A stretch of 64,000 bases of DNA from a virus, in IMG/VR virus record IMGVR_UViG_3300026521_000527, positions 1 through 64,000 of that record; one strand, written 5' to 3'. The stretch's first letter is position 1; every line of letters starts with the position of its first letter. Made by a program: the position numbers and the translations under genes. Below the pieces are notes generated by a model. The model saw nothing but the letters and a program-made list of their open reading frames with translations. It had not been told where the DNA came from and ran no database searches. Below, piece after piece: positions 1-7,336 of the stretch.

Positions 1-2
1 AA

Positions 3-1703
3 GATGTATCTACTGATATTGATAATATTATAAGTGCATCTGATGAGATGTCAAATACTCTTCAAAACCTAACATCTGATGAATTTCATGATAAAATCGA
101 ATGCCCAGATCCAAATATTGATGGTGATACAACTCATGAAAAAATAGAAATTCCTATCACAAATGATGCTGGCGAAATTGTCCAAATGGTTACAGCAGAT
201 TTAGAACAACGTGAGACATCAACTTGCACTGATGCAAAAACCGATGAAATGATTGCTACTATTATGAATCAGATTCCAGATCTAGAGTCATTTAAAACTG
301 GAAATGATTCTAAGTCAATTAAGCAATCAATATGCTCTTTACCAGAAGGACAATTAAAGAATACGATATTGGCCGCAACGAACGGCCAAATCAATACTGT
401 TGATGATTATAAAATATATCTTGATAAATTAAATCAATCTTTAAAATTTTATAGAGATGATCAATGGATTAATAATGGTTTTGATGGTGAGTTTAATGAA
501 GAAAGCGTTGCAGAATTACTAGCTAAAAATATTACTTCAGTAAATGAAATAACCAAAGAAGAAACTCCACAATATTATGGAATACCATTAATAGAGTTGG
601 ATGCAGGATATGCCGAAGATGGGAGTGAAGCAATCATCCTTCAAATAGATACAAAGAATGATTGGAAATTAAATATATTAAATTTTAATAATTTATTTGA
701 TAATGTTGAGAGTTCACTTGAACTCGATGTAAGAGTTCCACCTGGAACCAAGTTCCTCACTGGTTTTATAACAGATGGGATTCGACATACGTTGGTTTAT
801 AAAACACTCGCACCTGGATATAAGCTAATATCAAAGACCGTTATAAAACCACACAAGTTTACAATAAATACAGTTGGAACTGACTCAAGACAATTAAAAA
901 ATTTCTGTGGATATATTTATGATATTTATGTAAATGATTGGGCAACACCATCAGATGCTGAATCTATTTCAGAATTGAATTCATTACCAGATTATCCATT
1001 TGGTGCTCTAGCATTCTATGACTTTCATAGAACTAGAGTTATTTGGAACTTAGTACATGAAAGAAGAGAAATGCAAAAACCTCTTCAAATTGGAGGAATA
1101 CCGAAAAAAGAATGGACTCTTTTTAGTGACGAAGTTTCCAAAGATTGGAAATTCTTACAGAATGGATATCTGGAGAATTTTTTCTGTCGAAAGAAATTCT
1201 TAAATAATAGTTTTAGTATAATTTGGTATAGTTGGATTCCGAGGCGCGGAAAGCAAAATGAGTATATAATATCTGACGATATTAATGATAATTATTTATA
1301 CTATAATTATTACTCTTCAGAGTTCGTGATAAAATTTAATGCTAGAACATTCAAATGGTTTTTTTATATTCCGGAGAAAAAATGGTTTCAATATAGTTTT
1401 AGGTATAATAAAGAAACTGGTAATTTAACTATAGGTGCTTTTGATTTCGCCAGCGAAAAATTCTTCGGTGAAACTTTTAATATTGGAATGGATTTAGAGT
1501 TTGAATTAATGTCAATGTTGGCGAAATATAATAAAGTTCTTAAAAGATACGACTCTAAATTCAAATGTAGTTTTGGTGCACTAATGTTATTTGATAAATA
1601 CCAAGCAGACGCTTTTCTTAAAAAATATCTTATAGAAGAGAAAATAATTATCGAAAAATTAGACCCAGATATCGAATTAAAGGATACCTATGATTTTAGC
1701 TAG
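3..1703 (+). CDS. Virion protein with LamG-like domain, 5' end outside window
   Basis: The frame is open from the left edge. The first internal ATG (48) lacks a convincing ribosome binding site, so the true start is probably outside the window. About 566 residues are visible. The first ~170 are acidic and polar. Two beta-rich blocks follow; the second (about residues 380-540) has alternating strands, a YNKETGNLTIGAF turn and a closing CSFGALMLFDKYQADAF strand, typical of LamG/concanavalin folds in phage fibres and baseplates. The 3' end overlaps the PAAR gene by 14 nt, which places it in the tail-tip module. The specific function is unknown; the structural role is inferred from fold and context. 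Confidence 0.55.
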   Translation, partial: DVSTDIDNIISASDEMSNTLQNLTSDEFHDKIECPDPNIDGDTTHEKIEIPITNDAGEIVQMVTADLEQRETSTCTDAKTDEMIATIMNQIPDLESFKTGNDSKSIKQSICSLPEGQLKNTILAATNGQINTVDDYKIYLDKLNQSLKFYRDDQWINNGFDGEFNEESVAELLAKNITSVNEITKEETPQYYGIPLIELDAGYAEDGSEAIILQIDTKNDWKLNILNFNNLFDNVESSLELDVRVPPGTKFLTGFITDGIRHTLVYKTLAPGYKLISKTVIKPHKFTINTVGTDSRQLKNFCGYIYDIYVNDWATPSDAESISELNSLPDYPFGALAFYDFHRTRVIWNLVHERREMQKPLQIGGIPKKEWTLFSDEVSKDWKFLQNGYLENFFCRKKFLNNSFSIIWYSWIPRRGKQNEYIISDDINDNYLYYNYYSSEFVIKFNARTFKWFFYIPEKKWFQYSFRYNKETGNLTIGAFDFASEKFFGETFNIGMDLEFELMSMLAKYNKVLKRYDSKFKCSFGALMLFDKYQADAFLKKYLIEEKIIIEKLDPDIELKDTYDFS

Positions 1704-1983
1704 GGTTGGTGATATAGTTAATGGTTTTTGTCCAGCACCTCATGGAGGATTAGTACCAGTTATTGGAATAATTTCATCAGGTAGTCCAAGATCCATTGAA
1801 ACAGGAGCACCGTACGCTAGGGTTAGTGATATAGTATCATTTCCATGCGGTACTTCAATAATTACAACTGGGACACCTAGATTTATTGAATCCGGGATGC
1901 CACTAGCTAGAGTTGGAGATAATGTTTCAGGTGTGGGTTTTGGAATTATTACTTCAGGTAGTCCAAGATTCCTAGAAATTTAA
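1690..1983 (+). CDS. PAAR-domain tail spike tip protein
   Basis: This 97-residue protein consists of three to four repeats of about 30 residues, each starting with A-R-V-(G/S)-D and containing SGSPR, TGTPR or SGSPRF turns. That is the glycine/proline-rich pattern of PAAR proteins. In contractile tails (T4 gp5.4, T6SS PAAR) such a protein caps the central spike and sharpens the membrane-piercing tip. Size and repeat pattern fit the family. It overlaps the upstream LamG-like gene by 14 nt and is followed by further presumed baseplate genes. Expression is probably coupled to the upstream gene. Confidence 0.85.
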   Translation: MILARVGDIVNGFCPAPHGGLVPVIGIISSGSPRSIETGAPYARVSDIVSFPCGTSIITTGTPRFIESGMPLARVGDNVSGVGFGIITSGSPRFLEI

Positions 1984-1995
1984 AAGGAGATAATA

Positions 1996-3192
1996 TTGAT
2001 AGATTTTTATTCTAATGAGTACATTGACACAGGAACCAGATATTCAAATGTACATTACCCAAGTTTATGGCCTTATGAAAGCAAAGTTAAAATGTACACT
2101 GAAGATTTAAAGAGGCTTAATAAATATTTTATTGATGAACTAAACGCCTCCATTTTAACGTATTCAAATAAAGCAGATCCGGTTGACGAAGAACTCGTTA
2201 GAAAGTTAGAGATCTGGAGAGATAGACAAGAGAATGATTATAAATTACAATACCTTTATGATAATGGTAGAGAAATTTATGTCGAACCAGATGAAGATGA
2301 GTGTCCAGAATCTGAAGCAAATTATAAATGTCTATTAAAATTAATCCTTAATCGGACAGAACCAAAGACACCAATCGTTCCACCACCAAATGAGGCGAAG
2401 GTCTTTAGTGAAAAAATAGTTGATTTTTATAATAAATATTTTGCAGGATTTCAAAATTATTATCTTCAGGCACGACAATTAAATAATTACGATTGCCAAT
2501 ATATGCCAACATTTAGAAGACTTTTCGTTTTCACTAATGGGATGGTTGATGGAAGAATATTTGGATATTTCGATGTAAAAATGAATAATTTATATAATGA
2601 GTTACAGGATGTGCTAAATATTATAAAAGAACATTATTTAAATATTCAGAATTTAACTTGGGATGATGATGGTGGAAAAGATGATGATGGTAATTTAATT
2701 ATTGATAGAGTGATTGATGACTATTTTGATGAGATATTTAATCTATATGCTGATAGATACAATCCAGCAGTAACAACATACAGATATGATATTTCTATAG
2801 GTGTGGATGAAATGGAGGAAATAATTAATACAGCTAATTATTTCTTATTTAGTCTAAATACTGGAATTAATGTTATCAGTACCGCTAATATTTCTTTGAC
2901 AGCCGATAGAAATCATGATGATATGTTGATAGCAAATTCCAGAAATGGTTTTACAATGACTCAAGCAATGAATCCAGCATTAAGTGATACAACAAGAAAC
3001 CTAATGTTGGATAATATTAAAGTACAGTCAACTGTAACACAAATTGCTCTCGAAATGAAAAAAAGTATTGAACCAGATTATAGTAATTTTGAGTTCATAA
3101 TGAGTAATTGTGTTACAGTAGGTTTAGTTCAAACTGGAACCAAACGTTGGTTAGAAAGAATGCAAATAGTTTTAGGGATGTATGAAAAATGA
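1996..3192 (+). CDS. Unknown virion-associated protein
   Basis: Start is TTG, preceded by AAGGAGA with suitable spacing; no ATG fits better. The 398 residues are rich in Tyr, Asn and Asp. There is an acidic insert (DEDECPESEANYKC) near residue 100 and a DDDGGKDDDG stretch near 230. No known motif was recognised. It sits between the PAAR tip gene and the next gene (ATGA overlap at 3189), inside a one-direction block of tail genes. A baseplate or tail-tip part is likely by position only. Confidence 0.4.
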   Translation: MIDFYSNEYIDTGTRYSNVHYPSLWPYESKVKMYTEDLKRLNKYFIDELNASILTYSNKADPVDEELVRKLEIWRDRQENDYKLQYLYDNGREIYVEPDEDECPESEANYKCLLKLILNRTEPKTPIVPPPNEAKVFSEKIVDFYNKYFAGFQNYYLQARQLNNYDCQYMPTFRRLFVFTNGMVDGRIFGYFDVKMNNLYNELQDVLNIIKEHYLNIQNLTWDDDGGKDDDGNLIIDRVIDDYFDEIFNLYADRYNPAVTTYRYDISIGVDEMEEIINTANYFLFSLNTGINVISTANISLTADRNHDDMLIANSRNGFTMTQAMNPALSDTTRNLMLDNIKVQSTVTQIALEMKKSIEPDYSNFEFIMSNCVTVGLVQTGTKRWLERMQIVLGMYEK

Positions 3193-3794
3193 TAGATGTA
3201 GACTTAATTGATTCGGAGGAAGATGGTTTAATAAGTGATATTTTAAATCATAAGAAGAAGATTCGCGGAGGTATTCATGGACATGACGTAATTAAAATCG
3301 ATTATGAACAGTATCGTGAAAATTCATTTAAGAAAAATAACGCTTTATTGACAAGACCAAAAGGTTGGTTGATAATGGACTCATTTAATAATCCATTTTT
3401 TCCAATCAATGCTTTCACTGTAGATACAATGAAATTCAATACAAGTAGATTAAGTATTGAATTTCATAAACGATATGGTGGTAATGTAAAAGATTTATTT
3501 TTGCCGTGGCATTATACAATTGAGGTCGTTGACGAAATGCCTTTTGTAATTCAAAATCGTCCTCTTTTATATAAAACACCAATTAAAGGTTTTAATAGTC
3601 ATATATCGATTATGATTATAGGTGACTCAAATATCGATATGTATAATGGTAAATTTTATAAACAGATGGCTCATAATATAATTAATCCGTATAAATCTGC
3701 ACCAGGAATAAGAATGTCGAATCAAAAAGAAACATTTACTTTTTTTACAGGTACCAATTTCAATAAAGATAATTTATTTAAAGAATTACATTAG
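3189..3794 (+). CDS. Unknown protein in tail module
   Basis: The start overlaps the previous stop as ATGA, indicating translational coupling. The protein is 201 residues, soluble and mixed alpha/beta in appearance, with a basic segment (KKKIRGG) near residue 23. No family was recognised. The gene ends 70 nt before the next start; the gap carries a weak GAGT...ACTC inverted repeat followed by a T-run near 3818-3826, possibly a partial terminator. A role in the baseplate or spike is inferred from neighbours. Confidence 0.35.
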   Translation: MIDVDLIDSEEDGLISDILNHKKKIRGGIHGHDVIKIDYEQYRENSFKKNNALLTRPKGWLIMDSFNNPFFPINAFTVDTMKFNTSRLSIEFHKRYGGNVKDLFLPWHYTIEVVDEMPFVIQNRPLLYKTPIKGFNSHISIMIIGDSNIDMYNGKFYKQMAHNIINPYKSAPGIRMSNQKETFTFFTGTNFNKDNLFKELH

Positions 3795-3864
3795 AAAGAG
3801 TCTAAAAACACTCAAAAGCTTTTTTAAAAAACAAAGGCATTGTAAGACATAATAAGGAATATAA

Positions 3865-4434
3865 ATGCAAGTAAATTTAAGTAATATAAAATTGCCTGGT
3901 ACCGAAGAAGAACCTAGCAAAAATCTATCTCAAGAAGAACATCATAAATTAAATTTTGATAAGAATACTGATATTATAAAACATGAAATAGAGTTAAAAA
4001 TAACTCAAATGAATAGAAAAATTGAACGTTTTCATAATAAAGAAAGCATTCTTGATAAAATGATTTCGATGACTAATCAAGAGATAGAATCATTATCACC
4101 AACTGAATTTACAAGGCGAGGGCAGAAACAGGCTATACTTTTGAAACAACTCGAGGCACTTTCAGTTCTGAATGACACAATCCTAAAATATGAAGATAGT
4201 ATTCAAAAATATAATAAAATGATTATTGATATCGAGAATAATAAATTAAAAACATTTATAAGCATTAAATCTATTTCAAAAGAGGAAATCAATGAAGAAA
4301 TGGACTTGAAAAAATTACTGGTTGAAGTTCAAGAGTTAATAAAAAATGGTTCGACTGGTTCGAATGGAGAATTAGGTAACCAAGGAATGTTGTCCGAAAT
4401 AGAAACGGAATTAATAGAGAATAATTATAATTAA
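3865..4434 (+). CDS. Predicted coiled-coil protein, unknown
   Basis: The start has AAGGA six bases upstream. The 189 residues are highly charged, with heptad-like spacing of Ile/Leu from about residue 35 to 135 (alpha-helical coiled coil), then a Gly/Ser/Asn-rich linker (NGSTGSNGELGNQG) and a short acidic tail. No enzyme motif was seen. The gene order and ribosome binding sites of the following genes suggest one operon. It could be a tail chaperone, a scaffold or a small structural protein. Confidence 0.35.
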   Translation: MQVNLSNIKLPGTEEEPSKNLSQEEHHKLNFDKNTDIIKHEIELKITQMNRKIERFHNKESILDKMISMTNQEIESLSPTEFTRRGQKQAILLKQLEALSVLNDTILKYEDSIQKYNKMIIDIENNKLKTFISIKSISKEEINEEMDLKKLLVEVQELIKNGSTGSNGELGNQGMLSEIETELIENNYN

Positions 4435-4455
4435 ATTTATCAAAGAAGGATTAAT

Positions 4456-4794
4456 ATGTTTAAAGAAATACAAGAAAATTATGCAGATCAACTTATGAGA
4501 AAAAAATCAGGTGGTGGGAAATTAGCAGCAGGTGTTATTGGCGGTGCTACTTTATACGGTGCAAAAAAGATGATCAATGGTGTACAAAAGGCTGCCGACC
4601 AAATAAAAGCCAATCAACATGATGAATTAATAGGACAATTAACAGATTCCACAGATATGTCATCAACTGTCGAAACACTTAATTTATTTGATGAAAGTAA
4701 TGGTTTTGAGTACAGACACAATCCAAAATTTACTCTTAATGAAAATTCTACTATTGGGACATTCGTAAATAGATTTAGATATCTAAAGGATTAA
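4456..4794 (+). CDS. Small Gly/Ala-rich protein, unknown
   Basis: This 112-residue protein has a good ribosome binding site (AAGAAGGA). A Gly/Ala-rich hydrophobic segment (GGGKLAAGVIGGATLYGAKK, residues 19-38) could insert into or contact membrane. Similar segments occur in the 512-residue neighbour and in the 148-residue gene at 20.5 kb. The gap to the next start is one base. No family was recognised. Small Gly-zipper proteins of this kind may be packaged in virions or plug the tail tube, but nothing here proves it. Confidence 0.3.
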   Translation: MFKEIQENYADQLMRKKSGGGKLAAGVIGGATLYGAKKMINGVQKAADQIKANQHDELIGQLTDSTDMSSTVETLNLFDESNGFEYRHNPKFTLNENSTIGTFVNRFRYLKD

Positions 4795-4795
4795 A

Positions 4796-6334
4796 ATGAC
4801 AACTTTAGAATTATTTGAAGATCAAGTTAAAAAACACTGGGATTCTTTAAAAAACAATTCGGAAACTTTATTTGAAAATACAACCACTTGTATAAATTTT
4901 AATAAAGAATTTGATAAATTTAAAGAATCTCCTGCTTTTATGGAAGTTGTATCAGAATCCGATCTCTATACTAAAAAAAGAATTATCGAATCTTATTTTT
5001 GGTCAGATATTGTGGCGCCTCTATATGAAGCAACTTTTGAGGTACTCGAAAAAGCTGGGCTTGTTGAAGAAAGTATGCAATCTTTCGAGAACTCTTATAA
5101 ATTTGAAAATACAGCTAGATTAATTCTCGAAAATGGTATTTTTAGTTCTTTTCCGTTAAAAAAAGAACTAACCGATGAATTAATCGAAATGTTCTTTTAT
5201 CCTTCTGATGAAATTATCGAAGAAGGTTTTTCAGAGACAGGAAGAAAGGTAATTGACGCGGGAAGATCTGTCTGGACATTGATGCAGCTATTAGGATACA
5301 TATTAATTTCCCCGGCGACAAGCGCATTAAATTATAAAAGTGATTCACCAACAAGTCGAAAAATGGTTAACCTATTAGCTCTTCTTTTATTGGGTGGTGC
5401 TATCGGTTATGGAGTTCTTGGTGGAGTAAATTTAGCAATATCAGGAGCAGGTGCCGTTGGTATTAAATCGGAAGTTGCTACTGGAGTATTGGCAGCTCTA
5501 TTTGGAATCGGTGGTAAATTTGCAGCCATGAAAACTATCGGTCTACCTGGAGAAATTTGGAAATTTATCAATGAAGATTTAATTGAAATTACTAAATATC
5601 TTTCAATGGTGAATAAACTTGGAGGAAGTGATTCAAAAGCGATTCTTCAAGAAATAGGAATTAATCCAAAAGAATTAATTACTAAATGTTGGGAAAGAAA
5701 TAATCATCAACTTCCGGCAAATGATGATTTAAAGAATGGGTTCTCTAAAATTATTAGAGCAATGTCGAATGGTTCTAACGCTATAAGAAATTTAATTAGA
5801 GATCCTTATTTTTCAAGTAATGCTCAGATGGCACTCTCTTTAAAAAGGGACGCAAGTGATCCAAAATATCAAAAGATGTTTTATGATTTCAGAGTATGTA
5901 TGTATGATAAAATTTTCGAGGTAATTATTGGATATGCTCAGATGATATATTCTGTGGATGATGCAAGTTATGAAATTATCAGACATGCGAACCAGGTTCA
6001 TCGACGCAAAAACTTTAAAGCATTCTTTGCATTAGATCCAAAAACTGATTCAGAAGTAGCTATGTTTAAATTAATTAAATTACTTATCGTCATCGAAGAT
6101 ATGATAATTAAATTGGAAGAACATAAAAGAGAGTTAGTTGCTGATAAATTCATCGATCAATTTATTCAACATATGAAAATGCAAATTAAAAATACATATA
6201 CAACTTTAGATGAAATGGCTCAATTGAGATCATATAATAAAGCAAGATATGATGAAGAACAACCAACAGATGAAGAAAAAGCCGAAGCTATACAAAAAGC
6301 AAGAAATGAAGCCAAAAGAAGTATTTTTTCTTAG
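4796..6334 (+). CDS. Unknown virion-associated protein with hydrophobic Gly-rich segment
   Basis: The 512-residue protein is preceded by AAAGGA. The N- and C-terminal parts are helical and charged. A hydrophobic region at about 190-250 (LLALLLLGGAIGYGVLGG, then an Ala/Gly-rich stretch) looks like one or two membrane-inserting helices. The final 40 residues are highly charged (EEKAEAIQKARNEAKR). No enzymatic motif was recognised. Its place among tail genes and its hydrophobic centre would suit a tail-lumen or membrane-delivered protein, which is inference. Confidence 0.35.
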   Translation: MTTLELFEDQVKKHWDSLKNNSETLFENTTTCINFNKEFDKFKESPAFMEVVSESDLYTKKRIIESYFWSDIVAPLYEATFEVLEKAGLVEESMQSFENSYKFENTARLILENGIFSSFPLKKELTDELIEMFFYPSDEIIEEGFSETGRKVIDAGRSVWTLMQLLGYILISPATSALNYKSDSPTSRKMVNLLALLLLGGAIGYGVLGGVNLAISGAGAVGIKSEVATGVLAALFGIGGKFAAMKTIGLPGEIWKFINEDLIEITKYLSMVNKLGGSDSKAILQEIGINPKELITKCWERNNHQLPANDDLKNGFSKIIRAMSNGSNAIRNLIRDPYFSSNAQMALSLKRDASDPKYQKMFYDFRVCMYDKIFEVIIGYAQMIYSVDDASYEIIRHANQVHRRKNFKAFFALDPKTDSEVAMFKLIKLLIVIEDMIIKLEEHKRELVADKFIDQFIQHMKMQIKNTYTTLDEMAQLRSYNKARYDEEQPTDEEKAEAIQKARNEAKRSIFS

Positions 6335-6356
6335 GTTTCCTAGATAAGGAGAGATA

Positions 6357-6569
6357 ATGGTTACAACATCAACCACAATAAGAACACATGAAGCTAAGAA
6401 AAATGCGGCTATTGGGGCAATAGCCGTTGCGATAGCCCGTAAGAAAAATGATGTTCTTTTTCACAAATTAAAAAAATATAGAAGTCTTTGGAAAGATACA
6501 AAAGCACAGATTGTTCAAAAGTATGGTTCAATAGCCTTACAACAATGGTCTAAAAATCAATCTAAATAA
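6357..6569 (+). CDS. Small basic protein, unknown
   Basis: Starts at ATG 11 bases after AAGGAGAG. The 70 residues are strongly basic, with an Ala-rich helix (AAIGAIAVAIARKKND, residues 17-32) and many Lys/Arg, and only a few acidic residues. The gene is tightly spaced from both neighbours. No family was recognised. Confidence 0.35.
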   Translation: MVTTSTTIRTHEAKKNAAIGAIAVAIARKKNDVLFHKLKKYRSLWKDTKAQIVQKYGSIALQQWSKNQSK

Positions 6570-6585
6570 TATATAGGAGAAAATA

Positions 6586-7287
6586 ATGCTCCTAAAAAAA
6601 ATTAAAGAAATTAAATCTCAGGAGAAACGAGATGATAGAAATAGGATGAAGCAGGATGGTCTAGACCATCCTGCTTCATCCTCCAGTCCTCGATTTCAGA
6701 TTCAAGAAAATAAAGTAGAAGATTTAGATGATGACCTAATTGAAAAATATAAATATAATCCTCTTAGGCAAGATAATATTAAAGAACATAAACCTGTTCA
6801 ATCGGGGTTGAGTTCTAAAGAACTCAACCCCGAGAAAATAACTTTATTTGACTTAAGTCATAAATGTCGTAATTTTGTGGCCATTAAATTATTTGAACCG
6901 AAAGAAATATCTGCCCAAAAATTATACGATCTTGAGGTTGAATATTTATTTTCAAAAATAGATATGTTTATAGATACATCAAATCCAAGTAATAAAATTA
7001 TTTTAGAGAATGATGTGTTCAAGGACACTCTTTATAAATATAAAAATATTATTTTATTGCCAGAAGAATTAAAATCAGCGAGTGGATTTTTAAGAGAATA
7101 TTTTAATATTGAGGAAATAATTATTTTGAATCGTTCTGGGCAATTAGAGAAAACAATAACCGATTATTGTGATTTCTGGTTAGATCTTGACGAAATCAAA
7201 AATACAAGAATTCAAGATTTGGATATCCCAACTGATAAAGAAAAGTGCAAACATTGTTTGATGGGCAATTACGGCTGCGCAATTTAA
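6586..7287 (+). CDS. Unknown protein carrying two long palindromes, Cys-rich C terminus
   Basis: A 233-residue protein with ribosome binding site ATAGGAG. The N-terminal ~85 residues are low-complexity and are encoded partly by two large inverted repeats (6643-6682 and 6802-6833), so this part is probably a tolerant linker. The remainder (about 90-225) looks like a folded domain, and the end (KCKHCLMGNYGC) has a C-x2-C plus Cys that could bind metal. No family was recognised. It is in the tail operon; a role in the virion is inferred from position. Confidence 0.35.
   Translation: MLLKKIKEIKSQEKRDDRNRMKQDGLDHPASSSSPRFQIQENKVEDLDDDLIEKYKYNPLRQDNIKEHKPVQSGLSSKELNPEKITLFDLSHKCRNFVAIKLFEPKEISAQKLYDLEVEYLFSKIDMFIDTSNPSNKIILENDVFKDTLYKYKNIILLPEELKSASGFLREYFNIEEIIILNRSGQLEKTITDYCDFWLDLDEIKNTRIQDLDIPTDKEKCKHCLMGNYGCAI
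6643..6682 (+). repeat. 40-bp perfect palindrome inside a coding sequence
   Basis: Two 20-bp arms meet at TCTAGA with no spacer and no mismatch. The palindrome is fully inside the 233-residue gene at codons ~20-33. The arm begins AGGATGAAGCAGGATGG. This is the longest perfect palindrome in the window. Confidence 0.95.
6802..6833 (+). repeat. 32-bp inverted repeat containing GAGTTC hairpin, inside CDS
   Basis: Arms of 15 bp around a 2-nt centre. The core is GAGTTC-TAAA-GAACTC and the outer part is CGGGGTT/AACCCCG. It lies about 120 bp after the previous palindrome in the same gene and encodes SSKEL. Confidence 0.95.
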
Positions 7288-7336
7288 ACAAACGCTAAAT
7301 GCGCAAGGCGCATATAACACATTAAAAAGGAATTCT